NCBI GenBank assembly: GCA_025357915.1
Contig: JANYLH010000085.1
Span: 1 to 44,970 of the forward strand
Reading direction: 5' to 3'
DNA length: 44,970 nucleotides
From: Gammaproteobacteria bacterium
Lineage (GTDB): Bacteria; Pseudomonadota; Gammaproteobacteria; Steroidobacterales; Steroidobacteraceae
The position numbers were made by a program, and so were the translations under genes. Numbering within the stretch: position 1 is the stretch's first letter; each line of letters begins with the position of its first letter. Of this stretch, positions 8,304 to 17,038 are shown one piece after another. The notes under the pieces were generated by a model. The model did not search any database, was not told where the DNA came from, and saw nothing but the letters and a program-made list of their open reading frames with translations.

Positions 8304-10358
8304 ATGTCCATGCGCATCACCACGTTGTTCGCAAGCACCGCCCTGCTGCTGTCCGCTGCGACATTCAGCGGGCCCCTCTATCCGCCGGTGGGGCTGGATA
8401 TGTCGGCCGCGGATGCGGCGACGCGTCCCGGCGACGATTTCTTCCAGTTCAGCAACGGCGCCTGGCTGGAGCGCATGGCGATTCCCGCCGACAAATCGTT
8501 CGTGACCGAAGCACAGCGGGTTCGCGATGTCACGGAGGTGCAGCTCCATGAAATCATCGAAGCCGCCGCCGCGCACGCCGCTCACCAGCCCTCGAGCCTC
8601 GAAGGCAAGGTCGGCGCTTTCTACAGAGCCTTCATGGATGATGCCCGCCGCGAGAAACTGGGCGCGCGGCCGCTGGCCACGGAACTCAAGGCGATCCGGG
8701 CCAGCCGCACGCGTGCGCAGCTCGCCGCGCTCATGGGTCGGTCAACGACGGGGTTCGGTGGGAGCCTGTTCGGTGTCTATATCGACACCGACCTGAAGGA
8801 CACGGCGCACTACGCGGTCTATATCAACCAGGGCGGCCTGTCGCTGCCCGACCGCGACTACTATCTCAAACCTGATTTCGCCAGGGAAAAACTGCAGCTG
8901 CGCGACTACGCCGAGCGACTCCTGACGCTCACTGGCTGGCCGGTGCCGCGGGTCCATGCCGCCGAGATCGTAGCCCTCGAAGCGCGCATCGCGCTGGCGA
9001 GCTGGACCAAGGCGCAGCAGCGCGACCTGCCGAAGATGTACAACCGCTACACGCCGGCGGAGCTGCAGGGCTTTGCGCCGGGATTCGATTGGGCGTCTTA
9101 CCTCAGGGGCGCAGGCCTCGCCGGCAAGCAGCGCGTAGTCGTCGGCGAGCAGAGCGCTTTTCCGAAGCTCGCGGAGATCTTTGCGAAGACACCGCTCGAT
9201 ACCCTGCAGGCGTGGGCCGCCTACCAGGCAGCCGACTCGGCCGCACCGTACCTGAGCAACGATTTTGCCGAAGCCCGTTTCCGCTTTCACGACCAGGTGC
9301 TGCTCGGCATCAAGGAGCGGCCGGCACGCTGGAAGGAAGGAGTAAAAGCAGTGGCGGGCGGCGATTGCCTGGCCGGCGGCGCCTGCTTTGGCACGCTGAA
9401 CTGGGCGGTCGGGCAACTCTACACCGCGCGCTTTTTTCCGGCCGCCACCAAGGCCAGCATCCAGGCGCTGGTCGCGGAGCTGATGGCCGCCTTTCACACA
9501 CGCATCGAGCATCTTGACTGGATGGGGCCCGCGACGCGCGCCGAGGCGCTGCGCAAGCTCGATACCTATGTCGTCAAGGTTGGCTATCCGGATAGACCCC
9601 GTGACTATTCCCGGGTCGTCATCCGCGACGACGACGTGACCGGTAACGTACGACGCGCCGCCGCCGCGGACTGGGCTTTTTCAGTGGACCGGAGCGACGG
9701 ACCGGTCGATACCAGCGACTGGTTCATGACCCCGCAGACCGTCGATGCCTACAACGGGTCGCTGCGCGATATCGTGTTTCCCGCGGCCATCCTGCAGGCG
9801 CCGGATTTCGACCCCGGCGCTGATCCGGCCGTCAACTACGGCGGCATCGGTGCGCTCGTTGGCCATGAGTTGACACACGGCTTCGATGATGCGGGCCGCA
9901 CGCTCGACGCCAGTGGCGCGCTGCGCGACTGGTGGACCGAGGCGGACGCGGCCGCATTCAAGGAACGCGCAGCTACGCTGGGCGCACAATACGCCACCTA
10001 CGAACCAGTGGCCGGGCTCCATATCAATCCGGAACTGACCATGGGCGAGAATCTCGCCGACCTCGGCGGCGTGGCGATCGCGCTCGAGGCCTATCACGCC
10101 TCGCTACACGGCGCGGCACCCCCGCTCATCGACGGCCTGAGCGGCGATGAGCGTTTCTTCCGCGCTTATGCGCAGAGCTGGCGCGGCAAGGGCCGGGATG
10201 ATTACATCCGCCAGCTCACGGCCAGCGATCCGCATTCGTTCCGCAAGTTCCGGGTCAATGGCGTGGTGCGCAACATCGACGCCTGGTACGACGCCTTCAA
10301 CGTGCAGCCCGGCGACAAGCTCTACGTCGAACCCGCGAAGCGCGCGCGGGTCTGGTGA
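8304..10358 (+). CDS. M13 family zinc metallopeptidase (neprilysin/PepO-like)
   Basis: An exported zinc endopeptidase of the neprilysin family, 684 aa. ATG 8304 has a GAGGAG ribosome site 7 nt upstream and opens a signal peptide (MRITTLFASTALLLSAA). N-terminal family landmarks RPGDDFFQFSNGAW and FVTEAQRVRDV are followed by the M13_N helical domain. The catalytic domain carries VGHELTHGFDD (His521, Glu522, His525) and GENLADLGG (Glu582 as third zinc ligand). NPELTMGENLADLGG and AYAQSW are also characteristic, as is the extreme C-terminal VW. No lipobox is seen, so the enzyme is probably periplasmic or secreted. Substrates are unspecified oligopeptides. Confidence 0.93.
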   Translation: MSMRITTLFASTALLLSAATFSGPLYPPVGLDMSAADAATRPGDDFFQFSNGAWLERMAIPADKSFVTEAQRVRDVTEVQLHEIIEAAAAHAAHQPSSLEGKVGAFYRAFMDDARREKLGARPLATELKAIRASRTRAQLAALMGRSTTGFGGSLFGVYIDTDLKDTAHYAVYINQGGLSLPDRDYYLKPDFAREKLQLRDYAERLLTLTGWPVPRVHAAEIVALEARIALASWTKAQQRDLPKMYNRYTPAELQGFAPGFDWASYLRGAGLAGKQRVVVGEQSAFPKLAEIFAKTPLDTLQAWAAYQAADSAAPYLSNDFAEARFRFHDQVLLGIKERPARWKEGVKAVAGGDCLAGGACFGTLNWAVGQLYTARFFPAATKASIQALVAELMAAFHTRIEHLDWMGPATRAEALRKLDTYVVKVGYPDRPRDYSRVVIRDDDVTGNVRRAAAADWAFSVDRSDGPVDTSDWFMTPQTVDAYNGSLRDIVFPAAILQAPDFDPGADPAVNYGGIGALVGHELTHGFDDAGRTLDASGALRDWWTEADAAAFKERAATLGAQYATYEPVAGLHINPELTMGENLADLGGVAIALEAYHASLHGAAPPLIDGLSGDERFFRAYAQSWRGKGRDDYIRQLTASDPHSFRKFRVNGVVRNIDAWYDAFNVQPGDKLYVEPAKRARVW

Positions 10359-10364
10359 TACCGG

Positions 10365-10384
10365 CCAGGGCCCGTGGGCCCAGG
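10365..10384. terminator. GC-rich hairpin between convergent genes
   Basis: GGGCCC-GT-GGGCCC (10368-10381), with flanking CC/GG pairs, lies between the stop codons of the M13 peptidase and the eRF1-like gene. There is no T-tract on either strand, so intrinsic termination is only a possibility. Confidence 0.25.
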
Positions 10385-10403
10385 GCCGCTGCGGTAGCGA
10401 CCG

Positions 10404-10775
10404 CTACGGCGTGCCGGCCATGCGATCGTGCGCGACGAAGAACTTGCGCGCCAGCGCCGCCAGCTGTCCCTCGGTGGGATGATCGACGGTTTCCCAACCA
10501 ACGATCCGCGGCGCGATCGCCGCACGGTGCTTGTCGACGTAATGGCGGAAATCCGCCTGCGCCTTGTGCGAGCCGGTTACCAGCACTTCCTTGACGTCCA
10601 CCAGCGCATCGCACACTTCGCCGAAGAACTCGTGTTCGGTGCGTACCTGGCTGCCGTGCTGGCGGGTGTGGTGATTGTGCGCCTTGATCTTCTGCAGCTG
10701 CGTCGCCGCGGCCTCCAGGTACATCACCTGGGCATGTTGATGATCAATCCAGGCCACCGCGTGCAACTTCGACAT
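10404..10775 (-). CDS. eRF1-like 'translational machinery' protein, small stand-alone domain
   Basis: A 123-aa cytoplasmic protein. It begins MSKLHAVAWIDHQHAQVMYL, contains a His-rich segment (KAHNHHTRQHGSQ), then EFFGEVCDALVDVKEVLVTGSHKAQADFRHYV and ends VGWETVDHPTEGQLAALARKFFVAHDRM. This pattern is that of small bacterial proteins related to the third domain of archaeal/eukaryotic release factor 1, commonly named translational machinery proteins. A good ribosome site (GGGGTGAG) precedes ATG 10775. The role is not established; ribosome rescue or stress roles proposed for related baeRF proteins are inference. The gene stands alone between the M13 peptidase and gamma-glutamyltransferase genes. 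Confidence 0.65.
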   Translation of the reverse strand: MSKLHAVAWIDHQHAQVMYLEAAATQLQKIKAHNHHTRQHGSQVRTEHEFFGEVCDALVDVKEVLVTGSHKAQADFRHYVDKHRAAIAPRIVGWETVDHPTEGQLAALARKFFVAHDRMAGTP

Positions 10776-10839
10776 GAGCTCACCCCAGGGTCAATGGTAA
10801 TGCAGGCCTCATTGTACCCCAGGCGGCGCATTCGCTCCG

Positions 10840-12696
10840 CTACCAGCCGACCGCCGCGCCGTCGCGGCGATGATCTGAACCGGCGCGGTAATACCCATCG
10901 ATCGGGCTGGTGAGTGAATTCACCCGGCCCTGCGCAGCAGCGGCAGGCGGCGCGGGCGCGGGCGCGGGCGCGGGCGTGAACAGGATCGCCTGGTAGCCCC
11001 CCATTTCATCGCCGGTGGCCTTGATGACGGTGTGCCCCTTGGCGGCCAGCTGCGTCCCCGCGAGGTCGTAGAGCGCGGATTCCAGCCGCAGCGTGTTGCT
11101 GTCCTGGGAATGGTTGAAACGGGCTGCGTCGCCGGCGGCCTGCAGGTTGGCGCCCAGGTCGATCATGTCCACCAGCACCTGCATGTGACCCTGCGCCTGC
11201 ATGCTGCCGCCCATCAGGCCAAAGGCCATCACGGGTTTGCCCTCCCTCATCACGAAGGCGGGAATGATGGTGTGGAATGGCCGCTTGCGTGGCGCGATGG
11301 CGTTCGGGCTGGCCGGGTCCAACGAAAACAAGGCACCGCGGTCGTGCAGCACGAAGCCGTATCCGGGCACCGTGATGCCCGAACCCATCGAGTCATAGAC
11401 GCTGTAAATGAAGGAAACCATGTTCCCCCAGCGATCGGCGGTGGTGATGTACACCGTGCCGCCCTTGTGTTCGGCCAGGGTCACCGGCGAGGCAGCGTGA
11501 GCAGGATCGATCCGCGCGCACAACGTGGCTGCGTGCTGCTTCGAGATCAACCGCTCGGTCGGTATTGAGACGAAACGCGGATCGCCGTTGTAGCGATTGA
11601 GATCATCGAACGCGAGCTTCTTGGTCTCCACCAGCAGGTGCCAGTACTCGGGCGAGGTGGGCCCCAGTCTCGCCAGGTCGAAGCCCAGCTGCGGCACGCA
11701 GGTCTCGAGAATATTGAGTTCCTCGAGCACCGCGAAGCCCTGTCCGTTGGGTGGCAGCTCGTAGACGTCATAACCGTGGTAGTTCGTCGTAAGTGGAGTG
11801 ACCCACTCGGCGTGATACTCGGCGAGGTCCGCCGCGGTCATGGTGCCCTCGAGCGCGCGCGACTTGGCAATGATGGCGCGCGCGATCTCGCCCGTGTAGA
11901 ACGCGTCGCGCCCGTGCTGCTGCAACGCGCGGAACGCGCGCGCCAGATCCGGATTGCGGAAGATGGCGCCGGGCGCGGGCAGCATCCCGTTTGGGTAGTA
12001 GACCCGCAGGGTGTCGGGGTCGGCCTTTACCTGCGTGTTGTAGCGATAGGCATCGGCCATGTCGTGGGCGATGCGCTGCGACCAGGGGAAACCCTGTTCT
12101 GCCAGGTCGACCGCGGGCTGCAGGACCTTGCGGAAGTCCAGCGTACCGGCGCGCTTGAGCAACTGGTCCCAACCGTCGACCGCACCGGGTACGTCGACGG
12201 TGAGTATGCCGAACCCGGGCATGCCCGTGGTCGCGTCGAATCCCCGCGACTTGAGCCGGGCGAGAGTGGCGCCTGCAGGCGCCCAGCCGCTGGCATTGAT
12301 GCCGACGAGTCTGTGTTCTTTCGCGATGTAGACGATCGCAAACATGTCGCCGCCGATGCCCGCACTGTGCGGCTCGACGACGTTGAGCACCGCCGCGGCG
12401 GCCACTGCGGCGTCCACCGCATTGCCGCCCGCCCGCAGTATCTGCAGGCCGGCCTGCGCGGCCAGCGGCTGGCTGGTACTCACCACGCCGTTGCGCGCCA
12501 TGACTTCGGAACGGCTCTGCGCGAGCCACCCCTCGGCCCGGTCGCCGCGCACCGCGCTGCAGGCCGGCGGCAACTTCGCTGCGGAGTCCGGACTGCAACT
12601 CGACAGCGCGAGTCCCGACTGCGCGCCAGCGCAGGCGGACCACAGGGCTGAGAGGAGAATGAGCAGAACAGGTCTGCGGATGCCGTATGCGTTCAT
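10840..12696 (-). CDS. Gamma-glutamyltransferase family protein
   Basis: An exported Ntn-hydrolase precursor of 618 aa that transfers or hydrolyses gamma-glutamyl groups. I use ATG 12696, because the longer frame to 12765 runs into the tRNA gene. The N-terminus is a signal peptide (RRPVLLILLSALWSACAGA). Family landmarks are MVSTSQPLAAQAG-like sequence, AGGNAVDAAVAAAAVLNVVEPHSAGIGGDMF and, at the autoprocessing site, Thr414 in HKGGTVYITTADRWGNMVS. The usual T-T-H context is replaced by GGT-V, and PSSQ/GGS signals appear as LMGGSMQAQGH. The C-terminal part has an (AP)n linker encoded by a GC-only repeat, then YYRAGSDHRRDGAAVGW. It may favour acylase-type or other substrates rather than glutathione; sequence alone does not tell. 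Confidence 0.88.
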   Translation of the reverse strand: MNAYGIRRPVLLILLSALWSACAGAQSGLALSSCSPDSAAKLPPACSAVRGDRAEGWLAQSRSEVMARNGVVSTSQPLAAQAGLQILRAGGNAVDAAVAAAAVLNVVEPHSAGIGGDMFAIVYIAKEHRLVGINASGWAPAGATLARLKSRGFDATTGMPGFGILTVDVPGAVDGWDQLLKRAGTLDFRKVLQPAVDLAEQGFPWSQRIAHDMADAYRYNTQVKADPDTLRVYYPNGMLPAPGAIFRNPDLARAFRALQQHGRDAFYTGEIARAIIAKSRALEGTMTAADLAEYHAEWVTPLTTNYHGYDVYELPPNGQGFAVLEELNILETCVPQLGFDLARLGPTSPEYWHLLVETKKLAFDDLNRYNGDPRFVSIPTERLISKQHAATLCARIDPAHAASPVTLAEHKGGTVYITTADRWGNMVSFIYSVYDSMGSGITVPGYGFVLHDRGALFSLDPASPNAIAPRKRPFHTIIPAFVMREGKPVMAFGLMGGSMQAQGHMQVLVDMIDLGANLQAAGDAARFNHSQDSNTLRLESALYDLAGTQLAAKGHTVIKATGDEMGGYQAILFTPAPAPAPAPPAAAAQGRVNSLTSPIDGYYRAGSDHRRDGAAVGW

Positions 12697-12710
12697 GCAA
12701 AGCCTCGAAT

Positions 12711-12786
12711 TGGTGGGCCCGGTAGGACTCGAACCTACAACCAAGGGATTATGAGTCCCCTGCACTAACCATTGTGCTACAGGCCC
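12711..12786 (-). tRNA. tRNA with CAU anticodon (elongator Met or lysidine-type Ile2)
   Basis: A full cloverleaf reads on the minus strand. Acceptor GGGCCTG pairs with CGGGCCC (one G-U), discriminator A is at 12714 and CCA is encoded (12713-12711). The D arm is GCAC/GTGC, the anticodon stem GGGGA/TCCCT encloses CTCATAA, the 5-nt variable loop follows and the T arm GTAGG-TTCGAGT-CCTAC is perfect. The anticodon CAU with an anticodon stem-loop like that of E. coli ileX (GACTCATAATC followed by CTTGG) raises the possibility of the TilS-modified tRNA-Ile2 rather than elongator Met. It is not an initiator, since the 1-72 pair is G-C. Confidence 0.95.
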
Positions 12787-12831
12787 GTCGCGGCAGATGG
12801 GGGCAGTCTAGCAGGGCCGCGACAGCTCCGG

Positions 12832-14454
12832 TCAGGCGCTCGCCAGGAAGGCGTCGCAGCTGGCGCGCGCGGCTTCGAGCTGCGGAATCTTCACGCAGAT
12901 CTGCTGCATGCGCGCGCGCAGTCCGACCAGCACTTCGTGGTGCACGCCCCTGGTGTCGGTGTTCCATTTGCGCAGCGCCAGGTCGAGCCGCTCGAGCCGC
13001 ATGCGCGCGCGCCGGTAGATGCGGTCGGGCCCGTCGAGCTCACCGAGCACCTCGCCGCCGACGCTGCTGATCTTCGCCGCGTCGTCCGGCTGGAGCCGCA
13101 ACAGGCTGGCGGCATAGATAGCCCCCCACTGAAAGCGCGTAGCCGGGCCCTGCGCCTCCGCAAAACCTTCCGCGTACCACTTCAGTGCCTCGCTCTTGCG
13201 TCCCAGCCCTTCGGCGAGCTCGCCAAGATCAGCCTTGTAGTAGTACGGGGTCGCTGTCTTGCGAAGCTCGCCCTGCACCACCTTGTAGCCCTGTTCGTTC
13301 TGGCCGAGCAGGTCGTAGATTGGCAGCACCGCGTTGATGATGCCCGAGCGCACGTAGGGTATCTGCCGGTCGGCGAGCACCGAGGCCACGCGGGCGCTCG
13401 CCGCGCGCGCCACGCCGGCCGGAATCGCGCCGTTGATCGCCTTGATCGCTTCAAGCTTGGACCCGATGGCGCCCAGCTGGTCGGCCTCTGCGTGATCCGG
13501 GAGCGCGGCGGCGGCATCCATCACCTTGCTGAAGCGCGCCAGCCAGGGGCCGGCGGCGTCACCGCGCGCCTTCACGACCGCGAAAAAATTCGCGTCCAGG
13601 TACTGGAGCGCGTCGGTTACGGCGATGGCGGTGCGTTCGTTCGCCAGCACTTCGTCGACAGTGTTGACGCGCGCGCGCAGCGCGGCGCTGGGCGGTTGTC
13701 CGCTCTTGAGTGCGTCGGCCTCGGCCCGGGTCGCGAAGCTGGCCGCGAAAATCCGCAGCCGCGCACGCTCGATGCGCGCATCGGCGGGGCAATACTCGGA
13801 CGCCGCATCGAGGTGCAGGGCGAGATCGGCATTCGCAGCCGCAGCGGCACCGCCTTCGAGTTCCCAGCTGTTGTAGGCCAACCGGCGGCACTGGCCGATG
13901 TTGAGCGCTCGCCCGGACGCGGCCTGGTCGAGCAGGGCCTGCGCGGGTTGCAGATCGGCCAGCGCATTGTCAAGCACCGAAGCGTACTGCCCGAGGTCCA
14001 GGCCGCCGGCAATGCGCATGAGTTCGTGACGGTCGGCATCCAGCACCACCATGGTCGGATAACCGGCCACATGGAATTCTTCGCCCCACTTCTGCGCGCC
14101 GGCCTCGTCGCCGTCGAGATAGACCGGGATGAACAGGTGGCTCTTGGCGATGAAATCAGGCCGCGAAAATACCGTGGACTTCAACTGCTGGCACGGCGGA
14201 CACCAGATAGCCCCCCAGTACAGCAGGATCGGCTTGCGCGCGCCCTTGGCCTCGGCAAACGCCGCGCTGACCTCACCCTCGAACCAATCGATCCCCGGCG
14301 CGTCGGCGTGCTTGTGCGCGGCAGGCACATGCGCCGGCCCCGCCGCCTGGCCGGTTGGCGTCGCCTCTGGGCTCTTCGCGCAGGAGGCCAGCAGCAGCGC
14401 CGTGACGGCGACGACGACGCCAGCCGCGCCGTGAAATCCAGCAAACTTGTTCAT
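12832..14454 (-). CDS. Thioredoxin-fold lipoprotein with long C-terminal helical region
   Basis: A 540-aa predicted lipoprotein. ATG 14454 opens a signal (GVVVAVTALLLASC, modified Cys25). A thioredoxin domain follows at about residues 55-160: ILLYWGAIWCPPCQQL with redox cysteines Cys85 and Cys88, and GYPTMVVLD carrying the cis-proline. Residues of about 165-540 are Ala-rich and mostly helical with no catalytic motif that I recognise. This part could be a TPR-like or substrate-binding region (GLGRKSEALKWYAEGFAEA is TPR-like). Probable role is disulfide exchange in the periplasm, inferred from the lipobox. The 52-nt upstream gap holds a strong promoter but no ribosome site, so the mRNA may be leaderless. 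Confidence 0.82.
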   Translation of the reverse strand: MNKFAGFHGAAGVVVAVTALLLASCAKSPEATPTGQAAGPAHVPAAHKHADAPGIDWFEGEVSAAFAEAKGARKPILLYWGAIWCPPCQQLKSTVFSRPDFIAKSHLFIPVYLDGDEAGAQKWGEEFHVAGYPTMVVLDADRHELMRIAGGLDLGQYASVLDNALADLQPAQALLDQAASGRALNIGQCRRLAYNSWELEGGAAAAANADLALHLDAASEYCPADARIERARLRIFAASFATRAEADALKSGQPPSAALRARVNTVDEVLANERTAIAVTDALQYLDANFFAVVKARGDAAGPWLARFSKVMDAAAALPDHAEADQLGAIGSKLEAIKAINGAIPAGVARAASARVASVLADRQIPYVRSGIINAVLPIYDLLGQNEQGYKVVQGELRKTATPYYYKADLGELAEGLGRKSEALKWYAEGFAEAQGPATRFQWGAIYAASLLRLQPDDAAKISSVGGEVLGELDGPDRIYRRARMRLERLDLALRKWNTDTRGVHHEVLVGLRARMQQICVKIPQLEAARASCDAFLASA

Positions 14455-14460
14455 GGCGCC

Positions 14461-14489
14461 AAGATAGCGCCTTGCCTGGCCCCTGCCAA
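14461..14489 (-). promoter_or_regulatory. sigma70-type promoter for the thioredoxin lipoprotein gene, leaderless geometry
   Basis: TTGGCA (14489-14484) and TATCTT (14466-14461) are 17 nt apart on the minus strand, and only GGCGCC separates the -10 from ATG 14454. Transcription would begin at or next to the A of the ATG. Confidence 0.5.
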
Positions 14490-14506
14490 TGACCGCCGCG
14501 TCATAA

Positions 14507-17038
14507 TCACTTGCGCCGGCGGGCGCCACGCGAAGGCGGCGCTGAGAGCGGGTCTTCCGGCCAGTTGTGCTTCGGGTAACGGCCGCGCATGTCCTTGCGG
14601 ACCTCGACGTAGCTGGTCTTCCAGAATCCGGCCAGGTCGCGCGTGATCTGCACCGGGCGCTGCGCCGGTGACAGCAGCTTGAAGGTGATGGGGACCGTAC
14701 CGCCGCCGATCCTCGGCGTGACAGCGAGGCCGAAGACCTCCTGCAGTCGCACGGCGATGGCCGGTGCATTGTCATCGACATAGTCGACGCGGATGCGCGA
14801 GCCCGACGGCACGGCGATTTCGCGCGGCGCCAGTTCGTCGAGGGCGCGGCGCTGCGGCCCGGTCAACCGGGCGAGCAGCGCCTCGCCGAGCGGCACCCGT
14901 GCCAGATGATCCCGGCGGGTCAGGCCTGCGAGCCATGGGGACAGCCACAGCTCCAGCTCCTGCAGCAGGACCTCGTCATCGCTGGCCGGCCAGGGCCCGT
15001 GCGGAGCCCGCTCCAGCTTGCGGACGAACTCCAGCCGCGACTGCAGGTTGCGCACGGCGTCGTCCCAGGGCAGCGCCGCCAACCCCAGCTGGCGGACACC
15101 CGCGAGCATGGCCGCGGCTGCGAGTCCCGGCGGCACCGTGGCCAGCGGGCGGTCCTCGATCAGCAGTGCCCCGTAGCGCGTGGTGCGGTGGGCGAGCACC
15201 GCGCCCGCGCGCGCGTCCCACTCCACCATTTCGCCCATCTCCAATTGCCTGGCGAACAGCTGTTCGAGTTCCGCGCGCTCGAGCGGCGCGGCGAGATCGA
15301 TGCGCGCTTCGCGAGCGCGATCATCGAGCTCGACGGCCACGATGAATTCCTGCGCGCCCAGTCCCGTGGCCGCAGGAAAGGCGGCGCCGCGGCCGTTGGC
15401 CAGCAGGTAACGACCAGACCCTTCAGTGCGACGCTGGCCGATGCGATCGGGGAAGGCCAATGCCAGCAGCATTCCCGCCGACGCCTGCGGCCGTGACACG
15501 GGGCCGGCGCGCTCCCCGCCGGACGCCAGTTGCCGGAACTGCGCGGCGTTGCGCTGTACACGTAGACGGGCGGCGCGATCGGCGGTCTTCGCATCCGGAT
15601 CTCCGTGCAACATCTCCAGGCGTGTGCGGATATCCGGGTCGCGTTGCGGCCCACTGCGCCGCAGCAGGTCGCGTTCGGACAGGAGCGAGGCGAGCTCGGC
15701 TGCCAATGCCACGGCGCCATGCACGCGCGCGGCGAGCACCATGTGCGCAAGGCGGGGATGGAGCGGAAATGAGGCCATCTCGCGACCAAGCGGCGTGATG
15801 ACCCCGCGCTCATCGAGCGCCTCGAGGCGCTGCAGGAGTTCGCGCGCCTGCGCCAGCATCGGCGGCGGCGGCGCATCGAGCCAGGCGAGCCGCGCGGCGT
15901 CCGCACTGCCCCACAGCGCCAGGTCGAGCGCCAGCGGCGCCAGGTCGGCCTCGGTGATCTCCGGCGGCGTATACGCTGCGAGACTGGCGTGCGACCCCTC
16001 GCTCCACAGCCGATAGCAGCTGCCGGGTGCGGTGCGCCCGGCGCGGCCAGCGCGCTGCTCAGCGGCGGCGCGCGAGATGCGCATGACTTCCAGCCGACTC
16101 ATGCCGGTGGCCGGATCGAACCGCGAGCGGCGCACCAGGCCCGAGTCGATGACCGCAGTCACGCCGGGAATCGTCACGCTGGTCTCGGCGATGTTGGTCG
16201 CCAGCACGACGCGCCGTACGCCGGCGGCGCTCTCGTTCAAGGCCGCATCCTGCTGCTGCGCGTCGAGCTCACCGTACAACGGCAGCAGCTGCAGGCGCGC
16301 ATTCGCGAGGTCAGCCAGCGCCGCCTGCACCCGCAGGATCTCGCCCACGCCCGGCAGGAACACCAGCAGGTCGCCGCTCGTCTCGCCGAGCACGCGCCGC
16401 ACCGTCCGCGCCACGAGGCGCTCGGGCGGCTCGGCACCGCCTGGCAGCAGCGGCCCGCCGACTCCGTCAAATTGAACCGCCACCGCGAACTGGCGGCCCG
16501 GGACCTCGACCACCGGCGCGTCGCCCAGGAGCGCGGCGACACGGGCGCCATCGAGCGTTGCCGACATCACCAGCACGCGAAACTGCGCATCGAGCGCGCT
16601 GCGCGCGTCGAGGCACAGGGCGAGGCCCAGATCCGCCTGCAGGCTGCGTTCGTGGAACTCGTCGAAGATTACGCAGCCGACTCCGTTGAGCTCGGGATCG
16701 CTGTTGAGCATGCGGGTGAGCACACCCTCGGTGATCACTTCGATGCGCGTGTCGCGCGACACGCGCGTGTCGAGGCGCATGCGATAACCGACCGTTGCGC
16801 CGACCTGCTCGCCGAGGAGCCATGCCATGCGCCGCGCGATGGCGCGCGCGGCGACGCGGCGTGGCTCGAGCAGCAGGATCTTGCGGCCGCGCAGCCACGG
16901 CTCCGCGAGCAGCGCCAGCGGCACGAGCGTGCTCTTGCCCGCGCCCGGCGGCGCCTGCAGCACCGCGTCGCGCTGCGTCGCAAACGCGGCGCGGAGCCCG
17001 CGCGTCAGCGCCTGTCCGGCGGGCGCCGCGTCGCTCAC
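14507..17038 (-). CDS. hrpB: ATP-dependent RNA helicase HrpB
   Basis: A DEAH-type RNA helicase of 843 aa, close to the length of E. coli HrpB. Motif I PPGAGKST (Lys35), Ia LEPRRVAARAIA, motif II DEFHER (DEFH variant usual in HrpB), motif III SATLDG, motif V TNIAETSVTIPGV and motif VI QRAGRAGRTAPG are present, followed by the HA2/HrpB C-terminal domain (PSGSRIRVDYVDDNAP, ITRDLAGFWKTSYVEVRKDMRGRYPKHNWPEDP in fragments). The GTG start overlaps the TGA of acvB (GTGA), so it is translated as the last gene of the ygiQ-ygdD-mprF-acvB-hrpB run. The biological role of HrpB outside E. coli mRNA processing is uncertain. Confidence 0.95.
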   Translation of the reverse strand: MSDAAPAGQALTRGLRAAFATQRDAVLQAPPGAGKSTLVPLALLAEPWLRGRKILLLEPRRVAARAIARRMAWLLGEQVGATVGYRMRLDTRVSRDTRIEVITEGVLTRMLNSDPELNGVGCVIFDEFHERSLQADLGLALCLDARSALDAQFRVLVMSATLDGARVAALLGDAPVVEVPGRQFAVAVQFDGVGGPLLPGGAEPPERLVARTVRRVLGETSGDLLVFLPGVGEILRVQAALADLANARLQLLPLYGELDAQQQDAALNESAAGVRRVVLATNIAETSVTIPGVTAVIDSGLVRRSRFDPATGMSRLEVMRISRAAAEQRAGRAGRTAPGSCYRLWSEGSHASLAAYTPPEITEADLAPLALDLALWGSADAARLAWLDAPPPPMLAQARELLQRLEALDERGVITPLGREMASFPLHPRLAHMVLAARVHGAVALAAELASLLSERDLLRRSGPQRDPDIRTRLEMLHGDPDAKTADRAARLRVQRNAAQFRQLASGGERAGPVSRPQASAGMLLALAFPDRIGQRRTEGSGRYLLANGRGAAFPAATGLGAQEFIVAVELDDRAREARIDLAAPLERAELEQLFARQLEMGEMVEWDARAGAVLAHRTTRYGALLIEDRPLATVPPGLAAAAMLAGVRQLGLAALPWDDAVRNLQSRLEFVRKLERAPHGPWPASDDEVLLQELELWLSPWLAGLTRRDHLARVPLGEALLARLTGPQRRALDELAPREIAVPSGSRIRVDYVDDNAPAIAVRLQEVFGLAVTPRIGGGTVPITFKLLSPAQRPVQITRDLAGFWKTSYVEVRKDMRGRYPKHNWPEDPLSAPPSRGARRRK

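Noticed and set aside
10950..10980. GGGCGC short tandem repeats, CRISPR-like or VNTR
   Set aside because: They encode the Ala-Pro linker of the gamma-glutamyltransferase and have no spacers.
12697..12765. Extended N-terminus of the gamma-glutamyltransferase gene
   Set aside because: These codons come from the tRNA gene (GSSPTG-like translation of the T arm); the signal peptide starts at ATG 12696.
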